Source: Pseudomonas sichuanensis
GTDB lineage: Bacteria; Pseudomonadota; Gammaproteobacteria; Pseudomonadales; Pseudomonadaceae
Assembly: GCF_003231305.1 (NCBI RefSeq)
Contig: NZ_QKVM01000010.1
Coordinates: 60,281 to 124,280 of the forward strand
Length of the DNA: 64,000 nt
Direction: 5' to 3'
The position numbers and the translations under genes are program-made. Each line of letters begins with the position of its first letter. The first letter of the stretch is position 1. Under the pieces are notes generated by a model, which had not been told where the DNA came from, made no database searches, and worked only from the letters and a program-made list of their open reading frames with translations. This document shows positions 10,016-20,661 of the stretch, piece by piece.

Positions 10016-12781
10016 GTGCGTCGGCTTCGGATTGCCACAGCCCTGATCATCAGCCTGCTGACCCTGTTCTGCCTGCTCCCGGCTGCGGCCGAAGACGCCG
10101 GCGGCTGGTCGGTGCTGCTCGACGAACAGGCCAATCTGCAGCTTTCCGACGTGCGCTCCGAGCGTTACCGCAACCAGTTCAGCCCCCTGCCGCTGGACGA
10201 ACTGGACGCCGCCCTCCCCGACCAGGCCCTGTGGCTGCACTACCGCCTGGAACCTGGCGAGCAGGAGCAGTTGCTGCGCATCTTCGCCCCCGACCTGTCA
10301 CGCATCGACCTCTACGCCCTCGAAGGCGGCAAGCTGCTGCGCCAGCTGCACCACGGGCGCCAGGGCGAGACCAGCACGCTGTCGGTCAATGGCAGCGACC
10401 ACGTGTTGCCACTGCCACGCAGCAGCCAGGCGGTGGATGTATACCTGCGGCTGGTGTCGGAACACCAGTTGCGCCCGGCCATCAGCCTGGAACCTGCCGC
10501 CGAGGCCGCCGCCGACCAGCGCCAGCCGCTGCTGTTCGGCCTGTTGTTCGGCGGCCTGGTGATGCTGATCCTGCACAACCTGATCCGCTTCGCTTACACC
10601 CGCTCCAGCACCACCCTGCTGCTGGCGCTCTACCACGCCCTGATGCTGCTCAGCGCACTCATCCTGCTCAACCTCAGCGGCCCCTGGTGGCACCTGTGGT
10701 ACAGCGCCCAGACCCCAGCCGCCTACCTGACCCTGGTGCTGGCCGGGCTTTCCGGGCTCTACTTCACCCTGCATTTCTTCGCGCCCTGCAGCTCGGCACG
10801 GGTGAACCGCCTGCTGCACGCAGAGATGCTGGTGGCCGCTGTCAGTGGCCTGGTGCTGCTGTTCGTCGACACCCTGCCGTTGAACCTGATGACCTACGCC
10901 CTGATGGCCCTGGGCAGCCTGAGCATGCTGCTGGTCAGCAGCTATCACTGGTACAAGGGCTACGGGCCGGCGCGGCTGTTTGCCCTGGCCATGCTGGTGT
11001 ACAACATCGGCGGCCTGGTGCTGCTGCCGGCACTGCTCGGCCTCACGCGTACCTCCACACCCTGGCTGCTGTGCATCCTGATGGTGCTGACGGTGGTCAG
11101 CGGCCTGTTGCTCAACCTGGCCGTCAGCGAGCGCCTGCGGCGCATCAGCGAAGAGCGCTTCCGCGCCAGCCGTGCCCTGGCCGCCAGCGACGCCGAGATC
11201 AACGCCAAGGCCGAGTTCCTGGCCAAGATCAGCCACGAGATCCGCACCCCCATGAACGGCGTGCTGGGCATGACCGAGCTGCTGCTGGGCACGCCACTGT
11301 CGGTCAAGCAGCGCGACTACGTGCAGACCATCCACAGCGCCGGCAACGAACTGCTCACGCTGATCAACGAAATCCTCGACATCTCCAAGCTCGAATCGCG
11401 GCAGATCGAACTGGACGACGTGCAGTTCGACCTCAACGCCTTGATCGAAGACTGCCTGAACATCTTCCGGGCCAAGGCCGAGCAGCAGAACATCGAGCTG
11501 ATCAGTTTCACCCAGCCACAGGTGCCACGGGTGGTCAGCGGCGACCCGACCCGCCTGCGCCAGGCCCTGTCGAGCCTGCTCGACAATGCCCTGAAGAACA
11601 CCGAACAGGGCGAGATCCTGCTGGTGGTGGCCCTCGACCAGCGCGGCGACACCCCGCGCCTGCGCATTGCCGTGCAGGACAGCGGCGCCCCCATGGCGCC
11701 GGCCGAGCGCGACGCCCTGCTGCAGGCAGAACTGCACAGCCGCCACTTCCTCTCCAGCAACAAGCTCGGCGGCCACCTCGGGCTGGTGATCGCCAAGCAA
11801 TTGATCGGCCTGATGCAGGGTGAGTTCGGCATCAAGACCAGCACCAGCATGGGCAACACCCTGTGGCTGACGTTGCCGCTGGACCCGCACCGCCTGGAGC
11901 AACCGCCGACCGACCTCGACAGCCCGCTGCGCGACGCGCGGGTGCTGGTGGTCGACGACAACGACACCTGCCGCAAGGTCCTGGTGCAGCAATGCAGCGC
12001 CTGGGGCATGAACGTCAGCGCCGTGCCTTCCGGCAAGGAGGCGCTGGCCCTGCTGCGCACCAAGGCGCACCTGCGCGACTATTTCGACGTGGTGCTGCTC
12101 GACCAGAACATGCCCGGCATGACCGGCATGCAGCTGGCGGCGAAGATCAAGGAAGACCCAAGCCTGAACCACGACATCCTGGTGGTCATGCTCACCGGCA
12201 TCAGCAACGCGCCGAGCAAGGTCATCGCCCGCAATGCCGGGGTCAAGCGCATCCTGGCCAAGCCCGTGGCCGGCTACACGCTCAAGACCACCCTGGCCGA
12301 AGAGCTGGCCCTGCGCGGCCGCGAACTGGCCGCGCCGCCAATGCCACCGGGCATCCAGCAGCCCCTGGACCTGCCGCACGACTTCCGCGTCCTGGTGGCC
12401 GAGGACAACAGCATCTCGACCAAGGTCATCCGCGGCATGCTTGGCAAGCTCAACCTCGAACCGGACACCGCCAGCAACGGTGAAGAGGCCCTGCAGGCGA
12501 TGAAAGCCAAGCGCTACGACCTGGTGCTGATGGACTGCGAAATGCCGGTGCTCGACGGTTTCTCCGCCACGCAACTGCTGCGTGCCTGGGAAACCGCCAA
12601 CCAGCGCCCGCGCACCCCGGTGGTGGCGCTGACCGCGCACATCCTCGCCGAACACAAGGAGCGCGCACGCCTGGCCGGCATGGACGGGCACATGGCCAAG
12701 CCGGTGGAGCTGTCGCAGTTGCGTGAGCTGATCCAGTTCTGGGCGGGGCAGCGCCAGGTGGTCACCGCGCCTCTCGAGTGA
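10016..12781 (+). CDS. retS: Hybrid sensor kinase/response regulator RetS
   Basis: 921 residues. In P. aeruginosa RetS sits at the membrane and blocks the GacS/GacA-Rsm pathway by pairing with GacS, favouring acute over biofilm behaviour. In order: signal peptide (1-25), periplasmic 7TMR-DISMED2 domain (about 30-160), seven membrane helices (about 170-385), HisKA with His407 (KISHEIRTPMNG), a degenerate ATPase domain, and two receiver domains with Asp696 (LLDQNMPG) and Asp840 (LMDCEMPV). The ATPase G1 box reads DSGAP instead of DxGxG. The start is GTG 10016 behind AAGAAGGGA. Position after purD matches other Pseudomonas. Confidence 0.9.
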   Translation: MRRLRIATALIISLLTLFCLLPAAAEDAGGWSVLLDEQANLQLSDVRSERYRNQFSPLPLDELDAALPDQALWLHYRLEPGEQEQLLRIFAPDLSRIDLYALEGGKLLRQLHHGRQGETSTLSVNGSDHVLPLPRSSQAVDVYLRLVSEHQLRPAISLEPAAEAAADQRQPLLFGLLFGGLVMLILHNLIRFAYTRSSTTLLLALYHALMLLSALILLNLSGPWWHLWYSAQTPAAYLTLVLAGLSGLYFTLHFFAPCSSARVNRLLHAEMLVAAVSGLVLLFVDTLPLNLMTYALMALGSLSMLLVSSYHWYKGYGPARLFALAMLVYNIGGLVLLPALLGLTRTSTPWLLCILMVLTVVSGLLLNLAVSERLRRISEERFRASRALAASDAEINAKAEFLAKISHEIRTPMNGVLGMTELLLGTPLSVKQRDYVQTIHSAGNELLTLINEILDISKLESRQIELDDVQFDLNALIEDCLNIFRAKAEQQNIELISFTQPQVPRVVSGDPTRLRQALSSLLDNALKNTEQGEILLVVALDQRGDTPRLRIAVQDSGAPMAPAERDALLQAELHSRHFLSSNKLGGHLGLVIAKQLIGLMQGEFGIKTSTSMGNTLWLTLPLDPHRLEQPPTDLDSPLRDARVLVVDDNDTCRKVLVQQCSAWGMNVSAVPSGKEALALLRTKAHLRDYFDVVLLDQNMPGMTGMQLAAKIKEDPSLNHDILVVMLTGISNAPSKVIARNAGVKRILAKPVAGYTLKTTLAEELALRGRELAAPPMPPGIQQPLDLPHDFRVLVAEDNSISTKVIRGMLGKLNLEPDTASNGEEALQAMKAKRYDLVLMDCEMPVLDGFSATQLLRAWETANQRPRTPVVALTAHILAEHKERARLAGMDGHMAKPVELSQLRELIQFWAGQRQVVTAPLE

Positions 12782-12790
12782 TGCGGCAGG

Positions 12791-12882
12791 CCCTATCGCC
12801 GGCAAGCCGGCTCCCACACTGACCGCGCCAACCTCGAGGCAAGCATCGTCCCTGTGGGAGCTGGCTTGCCAGCGATGAGGCC
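12791..12882. repeat. REP pair, 'ggc' subclass
   Basis: Inverted units containing ATCGCCGGCAAGCCGGCTCC and CTGGCTTGCCAGCGATGAGG lie just after retS. The same subclass occurs at 2710. Confidence 0.85.
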
Positions 12883-12946
12883 AGCACTGACAACAAAAGA
12901 CAGTTGCTCCCACACTGGCCGCGCCGACCTCAAGCCTTGTGCTGTT

Positions 12947-13005
12947 CCTGTCGGAGCCGCGGTTCGCCGCTGCGACTTGCCGGCGATAGGGGCGCGAAGC
13001 GGCCC
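12947..13005. repeat. Diverged solo REP-like palindrome
   Basis: CCTGTCGGAGCCGCGGTTCGCC followed by GCTGCGACTTGCCGGCGATA and a GGGCGCGAAGCGGCCCC dyad. It looks like a REP with a second palindrome (GCGGTTCGCCGCTGC) inserted in the loop; related mosaics occur at 43873 and 50823. Confidence 0.6.
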
Positions 13006-13067
13006 CAACAGCCGTCAAACCTGCTGATACACTTGCCCGCACCTGCTCCCGCCACGGACCCTCCCCC

Positions 13068-13664
13068 ATGCTCCATGAGTTGTTCAGCGTCTACCTGAAA
13101 ATGCTCGTGCTCTACAGCCCGTTCTTCGTGCTGTCGTGCTTCATCAGCCTGACCCGTGGCCACTCCAGCAAAGAGCGCAAGCAACTGGCCTGGCGCGTGG
13201 CCATCGCCACGCTCATCGCCAGCGTGCTTTTGTACCTGTTCGGGCGGGTGATCTTCGGCGTGTTCGGCATCACCGCCGACGCCTTCCGTATCGGCGCAGG
13301 TTCGGTGCTGTTCATCTCGGCGCTGGCCATGGCCCAGGGCAAGTCGGCGATCCAGACCGACAATGTGCAGCAGGACGTGACCATCGTGCCGCTGACCATC
13401 CCGCTGACCGTCGGCCCGGGCACCATCGGTGCGCTGTTGGTGATGGGAGTGGGCCAACCGCACTGGGACGATAAGCTGCTGGCCATCGTCAGTATCGCCC
13501 TGGCCAGCTTCACCGTCGGCCTGGTGCTGTACCTCTCGCACCGCATTGAACGCCTGCTCGGCGACCAGGGCCTGCAGATCGTCAGCCGGCTGATGGGCCT
13601 GTTCGTCTGCGCCCTGGCGGCGCAGATCATCTTCACCGGGATCAAGGGCTACATGCTGCCGTAA
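13068..13664 (+). CDS. MarC-family integral membrane protein
   Basis: 198 residues with about six hydrophobic segments, the size and layout of the MarC/UPF0056 family. The most conserved part, TIVPLTIPLTVGPGTIGALLV, is clearly present near residue 105-125, as is FFVLSCFISLTRGHS near the start. The family was once linked to multiple antibiotic resistance but that role was not upheld; the true function is unknown. It converges on cobJ across a hairpin. Confidence 0.88.
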   Translation: MLHELFSVYLKMLVLYSPFFVLSCFISLTRGHSSKERKQLAWRVAIATLIASVLLYLFGRVIFGVFGITADAFRIGAGSVLFISALAMAQGKSAIQTDNVQQDVTIVPLTIPLTVGPGTIGALLVMGVGQPHWDDKLLAIVSIALASFTVGLVLYLSHRIERLLGDQGLQIVSRLMGLFVCALAAQIIFTGIKGYMLP

Positions 13665-13690
13665 CGCGCCTCGGATCTCGAAGATATCCT

Positions 13691-13724
13691 TGAGTCAGAA
13701 CCCGGCAGATGCCGGGTGAGACTC
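13691..13724. terminator. Hairpin between convergent marC-like gene and cobJ
   Basis: An outer GAGTC/GACTC stem encloses the perfect inner dyad ACCCGGCA-GA-TGCCGGGT (13700-13717). It is placed between two converging genes, as expected for a bidirectional terminator, but lacks T-runs. Confidence 0.5.
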
Positions 13725-13760
13725 GAAGACTATGCAGGCAAGAATGTGCCGTTCAGCAGG

Positions 13761-15452
13761 TCAGGCTTTGGCGGGGTACCAGCGTGGCGTGTAGACCCAC
13801 TGGTTGCCGTCGGCACGGGGGAAGGTGCAGGTGGTCGACGAGCCGACCAGCACCATGGTGCGCATGTCGACCATCTCGGGCACCAGCTCGCCCAGCGTGA
13901 CCGTCCTCAGGGTCTGCCCCGGGCGCCCGATGTCACGCCCCAGCACCACCGGCGTATGCGCCTGGCGATGGCGGCGCACCACTTCCAGTGCATGGCCCAG
14001 CTGATGCGGCCGCGACCTGGAGATCGGGTTGTAGAACGCCAGCACCAGGTCGGCCTGGGCCGCCAGGTCGAGGCGCTTCTCGATGATCGACCACGGCTTG
14101 AGGTTGTCCGACAGCGACATCACGCAGAAGTCGTGGCCCAAGGGTGCCCCGGCTTGTGCGGCGGTGGCCAAGGAGGCAGAGACGCCCGGCAGGATCTCAA
14201 GGTCGACCCGCTGCCAGGCCGGGTCACTGGATTCGTGCAGCGCCTCGAGCACCGCGGCAGCCATGGCGAACACGCCCGGGTCGCCCGACGACACCACCAC
14301 CACCGAGCGCCCTTGCGCCGCCAGCTCGAACGCATGGCGGGCACGCTGCATTTCTTCGCGGTTGTCGGTGCAGTGCAGCACCTGGTCGTCGCGGAACGGG
14401 CCGGCCATGCGCACGTAGGTTTCATAGCCCAGCACGTCCTGGGCCCGCGCCAGTTCGGCCTTGACCGCCGGCACCATCAACTCGGCGGCGCCAGGGCCCA
14501 GGCCGATCACGGCCAGGCGGCCACGACGGCGCCCCAGTTGCGCGCTGTCGACCGGCATGGCAGCCACCGCCACAGCCAACCCGGCATGGGTTTCGACCCG
14601 TGCCTGTGGCAGCGTATCGGCCAGCATCTGTTCAAGGCTGCTGGCAGCAGGGGCGAAGCGTAGGGCAAGGTTCAGGCTTTGCGCAGCCTCGTGCAACGCC
14701 GGCGCGGCCATGTCGGCTTCGCTTGCCAGCAAGCAGGCCAGCGCCGCTTCGGCGATACCCGCCGCCTGCAAGGCTTCACGCACCTGCCGGGCCAGGTCGG
14801 CGCCACCGGCGGCAACCGCCACCACCACGCAACGGGCATGGATCACCAGCTCATCCCGGTTGGCCGGGCGCGCCGCACTGCCCACATGCAGGGTGCGCTG
14901 CGCGTTGTCGCTGACGGGCAGCTGGGCACGGTCGAGCCAGGGTGCATCGCCTTCGATGCGCAGCGTTTCCCCGGCCAGCAGGTCGGAGACGAAGCGCTTG
15001 CCCTGCTCCAGGTCCGCCAAGGCATAGCCCTCTGGCGGATTGAGCAGGCAGGTGCCGAAACGCAGCTCACCGCTGGTGGTGATCGCGGCATTAACGCCCA
15101 GTGCCTCGGCGATTTCCCGGGCCATGACATTGACCCCGCCCAGCCCACCGAGCAGCGGCACCACGGCGCTGCCGTCCTCGGCCACGGCCAGCACCGGCGG
15201 CTCGCTGCCTTTCTCGTCGAGCAGCGGCGCCAGGGTGCGGATCACGATACCGGCCGCGCACAGCGCGATGATCGGGGTGTCCTGCCGATACAGGGCCCGC
15301 AGGGCGTCGCCGAATGCGCTGTAGTAACAGTCTGCCCCCTCAACGCGCCCTTGCAGACCATGGATCACGGCCTGTGGATAACGTTGCTGGATGCGCTGCG
15401 CGGTCGCCAGGCTGCCGGGGCCGAGAATGACGATGGCCGGTGCGTTGTTCAT
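13761..15452 (-). CDS. cobJ: Precorrin-3B C17-methyltransferase fused to a CbiG-like domain
   Basis: 563 residues, about twice the size of a lone CobJ. The N-terminal part (about 1-270) reads as CbiG/CobE type ([58 protein letters not shown]). The C-terminal part is a SAM tetrapyrrole methylase ([64 protein letters not shown]). It contracts the corrin ring by methylating C17. ATG 15452 overlaps the cobI stop (ATGA); ATG 15461 is the alternative. Last gene of cobGHIJ. Confidence 0.92.
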   Translation of the reverse strand: MNNAPAIVILGPGSLATAQRIQQRYPQAVIHGLQGRVEGADCYYSAFGDALRALYRQDTPIIALCAAGIVIRTLAPLLDEKGSEPPVLAVAEDGSAVVPLLGGLGGVNVMAREIAEALGVNAAITTSGELRFGTCLLNPPEGYALADLEQGKRFVSDLLAGETLRIEGDAPWLDRAQLPVSDNAQRTLHVGSAARPANRDELVIHARCVVVAVAAGGADLARQVREALQAAGIAEAALACLLASEADMAAPALHEAAQSLNLALRFAPAASSLEQMLADTLPQARVETHAGLAVAVAAMPVDSAQLGRRRGRLAVIGLGPGAAELMVPAVKAELARAQDVLGYETYVRMAGPFRDDQVLHCTDNREEMQRARHAFELAAQGRSVVVVSSGDPGVFAMAAAVLEALHESSDPAWQRVDLEILPGVSASLATAAQAGAPLGHDFCVMSLSDNLKPWSIIEKRLDLAAQADLVLAFYNPISRSRPHQLGHALEVVRRHRQAHTPVVLGRDIGRPGQTLRTVTLGELVPEMVDMRTMVLVGSSTTCTFPRADGNQWVYTPRWYPAKA

Positions 15453-16180
15453 CCCTGCCATTTTTCACCCGGCACGATGATCAGCGAGAAGTACGGTGAG
15501 GACTGTGGGTCCACCTCGTCCAGCGCCACGATTTTCTGGTTGGCCATGGTCGCACGCTCGACGTACAGCGCGCGGCCATCCATGCCCAGTTCGGTGAGGG
15601 CCTGGCGAACCTTGGGGAAGTTGCGCCCCAGCTTCATGATCACCGCCGCATCGGCATCGGCCAGGCGACGCTTGAGTTCGTCGGCAGGCAGCACGCCGGA
15701 GAGCACGGTCAGGGTCTGGTTGCGATACACCAGCGGCGCGCCCAGCACCGAGGCCCCCCCGAGCATCGAGCAGACACCCGGGATCACCTGGGCCTCGTAG
15801 CGCGACGCCAGGCGGTCATGCAGGTACATGTAGGAGCCGTAGAAGAACGGGTCGCCCTCGCAGATCACCGCCACATCGCGGCCGGCGTCGAGGTGTTCGG
15901 CCACCTGCACACTGGCTTCGTCGTAGAAGTCGCTGATCACCTGCTCGTAGGACAGCGGTGCCGGCAGCGCTTCGGTGGTCACCGGGTACACCAGCGGCAG
16001 CAGGGTCTGCTCGGCCTGCAGGTGCGCCTCGATGATGCCGAAGGCGTTGCCACGCTTGCCCTTGGCCACGAAGTACGCCACCACCGGCGCTTCACGCAGC
16101 AGGCGCAGGGCCTTGACCGTGATCAGTTCGGGGTCGCCCGGGCCCACGCCCAGGCCCAGCAGTCGTCCGCGAGCCTGCAT
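15449..16180 (-). CDS. cobI: Precorrin-2 C20-methyltransferase
   Basis: 243 residues. It adds the C20 methyl group to precorrin-2 with S-adenosylmethionine. The start [20 protein letters not shown] is the tetrapyrrole methylase N-terminus; [22 protein letters not shown] and [20 protein letters not shown] follow. Two ATG codons abut (16183 and 16180); 16180 has the better spacing (7 nt) from GGAGG and shares bases with the cobH stop (TGATG). Either start is possible. Confidence 0.93.
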   Translation of the reverse strand: MQARGRLLGLGVGPGDPELITVKALRLLREAPVVAYFVAKGKRGNAFGIIEAHLQAEQTLLPLVYPVTTEALPAPLSYEQVISDFYDEASVQVAEHLDAGRDVAVICEGDPFFYGSYMYLHDRLASRYEAQVIPGVCSMLGGASVLGAPLVYRNQTLTVLSGVLPADELKRRLADADAAVIMKLGRNFPKVRQALTELGMDGRALYVERATMANQKIVALDEVDPQSSPYFSLIIVPGEKWQG

Positions 16181-16806
16181 CATTCCACCTCCGTGGCGAG
16201 GGCATTGACCGCTGCGGCGGCCATGGCGCTGCCGCCCAGGCGGCCCTGCATGATCACGAAGGGCACGCCGCGGCTGTCGGCGGCGAGCATGGCCTTGGAC
16301 TCGGCGGCACCGACGAAGCCGACCGGGAAGCCAAGGATCAGCGCAGGCTTGGGGGCACCGGCATCGATCATTTCCAGCAGGTAGAACAACGCGGTCGGCG
16401 CGTTGCCGATCACCACCACGCTGCCTTCCAGGTGCGGGCGCCACAGTTCCAGGGCCACCGCCGAGCGGGTGTTGCCCTCGGCCTTGGCCAGCTCCGGCAC
16501 GCTGGGGTCGCGCAGGGTGCAGATCACCGGGTTGTTCGCCGGCAGGCGCGCGCGGGTGATGCCTTCGGCGACCATGTGCGCGTCACACAGGATCGGCGCC
16601 CCCTTGGCCAGGGCTTCACGCCCGGCGGTGCCGGCGCCCTCGGAGAACTGCAGGCCGTCGATGGCCTCGACCATGCCGCAGGCATGGATCACGCGCACGG
16701 CGAGCTTCTCCAGGTCGGCAGGAATGCGCTCGAGCCGGGCCTCCTCGCGAATGATGCGGAAGGAATTGCGATAGATCTCCTGACCATCGCGGATGTAATC
16801 AATCAT
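16180..16806 (-). CDS. cobH: Precorrin-8X methylmutase
   Basis: 208 residues, normal size. It moves the C11 methyl group to C12, giving hydrogenobyrinate. Conserved segments are [26 protein letters not shown], with the catalytic His in [20 protein letters not shown] and [15 protein letters not shown]. The start ATG 16806 (MIDYIRDG) overlaps the end of cobG by 8 bp; the gene is tightly coupled to cobG and cobI. Confidence 0.95.
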   Translation of the reverse strand: MIDYIRDGQEIYRNSFRIIREEARLERIPADLEKLAVRVIHACGMVEAIDGLQFSEGAGTAGREALAKGAPILCDAHMVAEGITRARLPANNPVICTLRDPSVPELAKAEGNTRSAVALELWRPHLEGSVVVIGNAPTALFYLLEMIDAGAPKPALILGFPVGFVGAAESKAMLAADSRGVPFVIMQGRLGGSAMAAAAVNALATEVE

Positions 16807-18121
16807 CAAGGTGCTCCGTCGGCAGGTCGAGCATGGCGCCTGCTTCTTCTGGGGTGAGGTTGGCGGCGCGCAGCCTGCCGAAACCCGGCAGGCGCGCATC
16901 GCGCAGGTAAAGGTCGTAGCGGCCCGGGGCGCAGGCCAGCAAGGTGGCCGGGGCGACATGGGCCACGGCGCAGGAACGGGGGCAGGCGGACAGGTGCACG
17001 CTGGCAGGGGCGCCACGCTGCAGGCGGGCGGCCAGGGCAACGGCATCGGCCTTGGTGTCGGCCAGGGCCTTGGCACAGCCGCTGGAGCCCGTGCAGGCGG
17101 TGACACGGGCCAGTGGCTGGTCAGGGGCGCAGAGCAGGCCCAGCGCCGCGAGCTGATCGCGGGCCTGGCCGATGGATTCCTGGGCGAGCGAGGTCAGCAC
17201 CAGGCTCTGCCAGGGGCTCAGGCGCAGGCTACCGTCACCCCACTGCCGGGCGATGTGCGCAGCGCCACGCAGCATGGCCGGCGTCAGGCGCCCCAACGGC
17301 GGGGCCACGCCGAGGGCCACGCCTTGACCTTGCGCCAACACGCCCAGCCAGGCATCCGGTGCCTGGGCGCGCCGCCAGCTCGACACGGCAGCGTCGCGGC
17401 GGATGTCCAGCCCGTCGATGAACTGCTCGACGCTGCAAGTCGCCAGCAACTGACGCATGCGCGACTGCTCGGGCGTGGCCAGGTCGAGAAAGCGCGCAAG
17501 CACTGCCCAGACCAGCGCCACCCCCTGTTCCACCGGCACCGCGCCCACTGGTGGGTCGACCGGGCAGCCCGCCAGGCCGAACATCAGCCAGGTGCGCTGC
17601 TCCAGCCGTGCGGCGGACAGCCACAGGTCATGGGGGTGTTCGAGCATCGCCAGCCCTTCGCCGCCGTCGAGCTGCACGGCGAACTTGGCCGACAGCTCAT
17701 GGAAGCGTGGCGTGCCTTCAAGCAGGTCGAGGATCTGCCCGGCCAATGGCCGGGTGTCGAACAGCATGCTGGGGTCGAGCCCGGCCAGCGGGCTGAGCAT
17801 CAGGTTGCGCACATCGTCGCCGGCCGCCTCGCGCGGGCCCAGGCCCGCCGCCAGCAGGTACTCGACCAGCCCGCGGTGGTCGTTGCCGATGCCACGGATC
17901 TGCAGATTGGCGCGGTTGGTAGCCTCGATCACGCCGCCAGCGAAGCGCTCGGCGGCGTCGGCCACCGCCTCGGCCTGGTCAGCCAGCAGCAGGCCGCCGG
18001 GCAGTTTGATCCGGCAGATGCCGCCATCGCGCGCGGCGACGACGCGCCACAACCCCGGGCAGGCCGAGGGACGAGGCGTAATGTTGGGGGGCTGGGCCTG
18101 CTTCAAAGGGGCATCCGGCAA
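16799..18121 (-). CDS. cobG: Precorrin-3B synthase (oxygen-dependent)
   Basis: 440 residues. In aerobic cobalamin synthesis CobG uses O2 to hydroxylate C20 and form the lactone of precorrin-3B. It is a nitrite/sulfite reductase-like protein; ATNRANLQIRGI at the end of the N-terminal half-domain and the siroheme/Fe4S4 type cysteines CTGSSGC and CPRSC in the C-terminal half are visible. First gene of cobGHIJ, divergent from cobL across 241 bp. No cobalamin riboswitch box was recognised upstream. Confidence 0.92.
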   Translation of the reverse strand: MPDAPLKQAQPPNITPRPSACPGLWRVVAARDGGICRIKLPGGLLLADQAEAVADAAERFAGGVIEATNRANLQIRGIGNDHRGLVEYLLAAGLGPREAAGDDVRNLMLSPLAGLDPSMLFDTRPLAGQILDLLEGTPRFHELSAKFAVQLDGGEGLAMLEHPHDLWLSAARLEQRTWLMFGLAGCPVDPPVGAVPVEQGVALVWAVLARFLDLATPEQSRMRQLLATCSVEQFIDGLDIRRDAAVSSWRRAQAPDAWLGVLAQGQGVALGVAPPLGRLTPAMLRGAAHIARQWGDGSLRLSPWQSLVLTSLAQESIGQARDQLAALGLLCAPDQPLARVTACTGSSGCAKALADTKADAVALAARLQRGAPASVHLSACPRSCAVAHVAPATLLACAPGRYDLYLRDARLPGFGRLRAANLTPEEAGAMLDLPTEHLDD

Positions 18122-18242
18122 TCGTGAAGGTGCGCTTCAGTGTAGAAGGCGCGGTATTATGCCTGCTTTGCTCGGCGGCATGAAAAGCCGGTGGTCGAGC
18201 ATCTGCTGCGATTGATTAGAAATCCTGAACCGCGTCGCCTTT

Positions 18243-18326
18243 TTCGCGGGTAAACCCGCTCCCACAGAATTACGCGGCCCCTGTTGGCGGTGCTGTACCT
18301 GTGGGAGCGGGTTTACCCGCGAAGAG
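18243..18326. repeat. REP pair, 'taaac' subclass, in the cobG-cobL divergent region
   Basis: Inverted TTCGCGGGTAAACCCGCTCC / GGAGCGGGTTTACCCGCGAA units lie upstream of cobL, between the two divergent operons. A REP in a divergent promoter region is less common than between convergent or tandem gene ends. Confidence 0.9.
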
Positions 18327-18362
18327 GCGCGAAGCGGCTCCAACATTGGCGGAACGAACCAC

Positions 18363-19574
18363 ATGGCCCCCTGGCTCACAGTTATAGGCATCGGCGAAGA
18401 CGGCTTCAGCGGCTTGGGCAAGCAAGCCCGACGCGCCCTGCTGGCGGCCACGCACATCGTCGGCAGCCCGCGCCAGCTGGCCCTGCTGCCCCACTGCACG
18501 AACGCCGAGCAGGTCCATTGGCCCAGCCCGTTTTCGCTGGAGCCGGTGTTGGCCCTGCGCGGCCAGCCGGTGTGCGTGCTGGCCAGCGGCGACCCGATGT
18601 TCTACGGCGTCGGCGCCAGCCTGGCGCGCCAGTTGCCCAGCAGCGAGATGCAGGTGCTGCCGATGCCCTCCTCCTGCGCCCTCGCCGCCGCCCGCCTGGG
18701 CTGGCCGCTGCAGGACGTGCAGGTGGTCTCGGTGGTCGCCCGCCCGCTGGCCACGCTCAATGCCCACCTGTTCAGCGGCCTGCGCCTGCTGGTGCTGAGC
18801 AACGACCAACACAGCCCGGCCGCCATCGCCGCGCTGCTGCGCGAACGCGGCTTCGGCCCCAGCCGCCTGCAGGTGTTCGAGCATCTCGGCGGGCCACTGG
18901 AGCGCCAACTGAGCGGCACGGCCGAAGACTGGCCGCACGCCGATATCGCCGCGCTGAACCTGGTCGCCATCGACTGCCAGGCCAGCGTCGATGCCCCACG
19001 CCTGCCCCGCGTCGCCGGCCTTCCGGACAGCGCCTTCCAACATGACGGCCAGTTGACCAAACGCGATGTACGCGCCATCACCCTGGCCCGCCTGGCGCCG
19101 CAACCGGGCGAGCTGCTGTGGGACGTGGGCGCCGGCTGCGGCTCGATCGGCATCGAGTGGATGCGTGCCCACCCCAGCTGCCGCACCCTGGCCATCGAGG
19201 CCGACGAAGGCCGCCAGGGTTTCATCGAACACAACCGCGATGCCCTGGGCGTACCCGGCTTGCAGCTGATTCGCGGCAAGGCCCCGCAGACACTTCACGA
19301 CCTGGAGCGCCCCGATGCGATCTTCATCGGCGGCGGCGTCACCCGCGAAGGCGTGCTGGCGCTGTGCTGGGAGCGCCTGCGCCCTGGCGGGCGGCTGGTG
19401 GCCAATGCCGTGACCTTGCAGAGCGAAGTCGCCCTGGCGCAGTTCCGCCAGCAGCATGGCGGCGAACTGACCCGCATCCATATCGCCCACACCCAGCCGT
19501 TGGGCAGTTTCGACACCTGGCGCCAGGCGCTGCCGATCACCCTGCTCGACGTGGTCAAACCTCTCGATGCGTGA
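18363..19574 (+). CDS. cobL: Precorrin-6Y C5,15-methyltransferase (decarboxylating)
   Basis: 403 residues with the two expected domains. The N-terminal CbiE-like methylase (about 1-200) has [32 protein letters not shown] and VVSVVARP. The C-terminal CbiT-like methylase (about 210-400) has [16 protein letters not shown], the SAM loop [18 protein letters not shown] and [11 protein letters not shown]. It methylates C5 and C15 and removes the C12 acetate carboxyl. It overlaps cbiD by 8 bp. Confidence 0.95.
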   Translation: MAPWLTVIGIGEDGFSGLGKQARRALLAATHIVGSPRQLALLPHCTNAEQVHWPSPFSLEPVLALRGQPVCVLASGDPMFYGVGASLARQLPSSEMQVLPMPSSCALAAARLGWPLQDVQVVSVVARPLATLNAHLFSGLRLLVLSNDQHSPAAIAALLRERGFGPSRLQVFEHLGGPLERQLSGTAEDWPHADIAALNLVAIDCQASVDAPRLPRVAGLPDSAFQHDGQLTKRDVRAITLARLAPQPGELLWDVGAGCGSIGIEWMRAHPSCRTLAIEADEGRQGFIEHNRDALGVPGLQLIRGKAPQTLHDLERPDAIFIGGGVTREGVLALCWERLRPGGRLVANAVTLQSEVALAQFRQQHGGELTRIHIAHTQPLGSFDTWRQALPITLLDVVKPLDA

Positions 19575-20661
19575 AGAAACCCGCGAACAACCCGCGCCCC
19601 TGCGCAGCGGCCTGACCACCGGCAGCTGCGCCACCGCCACCAGCCTTGCGGCAGCACGCCTGCTGCTGACCGGCCAGCCCAATGATGCGGTGCACATCAC
19701 CCTGCCCAAGGGCAAGGTGGTAGAGATGCGCCTGGAGTTCTGCCGCGCCTGCGCAGGCGGCGCCGAGGCCGGCACGCTCAAGGATGCCGGCGACGACCCG
19801 GATGTCACCCATGGGGCGCTGCTCTACAGCCAGGTGCGCCTGCGCGCCGAACCCGGCATCCGCTTTGTCGCCGGGCAAGGCGTGGGTACCGTGACCCGTC
19901 CGGGCCTGGTACTGGGTGTCGGCGAGCCCGCGATCAACCCGGTGCCGCGGCGGATGATCAGCGAGCACTTGCAGCAGCTGGCAAACGAATGTGCCTACGC
20001 CGGCGGTTTCGAAGTCACGGTCAATGTCCGCGACGGTGAAGCCCTGGCCCTGAAGACCATGAACCCGCGCCTGGGCATCCTCGGCGGGCTGTCGATCCTC
20101 GGCACCAGCGGCATCGTCCGGCCGTTCTCCTGCGCGGCCTATATCGCCTCGATCCACCAAGGCATTGATGTTGCCCACACCAACGGCTACACCCACATCG
20201 CCGCGTGCACCGGCAACGCCAGCGAAGACACCATGCGCCGGGTGTACGGCCTGCCCGAAATCGCCCTGATCGAGATGGGCGACTTCGTCGGCGCCGTGCT
20301 CAAGCACCTGCGCAAGGTGCCGGTGCCGCGCCTGAGCCTGTGCGGCGGCTTCGGCAAGATCAGCAAGCTGGCCGCCGGGCACATGGACCTGCACAGCCGC
20401 CATTCGAGCATCGACCTGCCACAGCTGGCCGGCTGGGCCGCCGACATTGGCGCCGACGCAGCGTTGCAAACGGCCATCGTCGGCGCCAACACCAGTCAGC
20501 AGGCCCTCGCCCTGGCCCATACCGCCGGTATCGCCCTGGGCGACGAAGTCTGCCGCCATGCGCTGGCCTTCGCCCGCAGCGTGGTGCCGGCCCAGGTGCA
20601 GGTGGAGGTGTTCGCCATCGACCGCCAGGGCGGCATCGTCGGCAAGGCGGGCGTGCAATGA
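19567..20661 (+). CDS. cbiD: Cobalt-precorrin-5B C1-methyltransferase
   Basis: 364 residues, full length. CbiD methylates C1 and is the counterpart of CobF. The start [23 protein letters not shown] is the family signature; [40 protein letters not shown] and [20 protein letters not shown] follow. It overlaps cobL upstream and its stop overlaps the cobK start (ATGA). Here it accompanies oxygen-type CobG, so the pathway is mixed. Confidence 0.94.
   Translation: MREETREQPAPLRSGLTTGSCATATSLAAARLLLTGQPNDAVHITLPKGKVVEMRLEFCRACAGGAEAGTLKDAGDDPDVTHGALLYSQVRLRAEPGIRFVAGQGVGTVTRPGLVLGVGEPAINPVPRRMISEHLQQLANECAYAGGFEVTVNVRDGEALALKTMNPRLGILGGLSILGTSGIVRPFSCAAYIASIHQGIDVAHTNGYTHIAACTGNASEDTMRRVYGLPEIALIEMGDFVGAVLKHLRKVPVPRLSLCGGFGKISKLAAGHMDLHSRHSSIDLPQLAGWAADIGADAALQTAIVGANTSQQALALAHTAGIALGDEVCRHALAFARSVVPAQVQVEVFAIDRQGGIVGKAGVQ

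Noticed and set aside
10298..13069. A 923-codon open frame on the - strand, antisense to retS
   Set aside because: It is a GC-rich shadow of a well-supported gene: it mirrors the codon structure of retS, has no ribosome site and its His/Gln-rich composition is typical of antisense frames.
18122..18362. Cobalamin riboswitch ahead of cobG or cobL
   Set aside because: I looked for the B12-box consensus and did not find it on either strand; the region is largely a REP pair.
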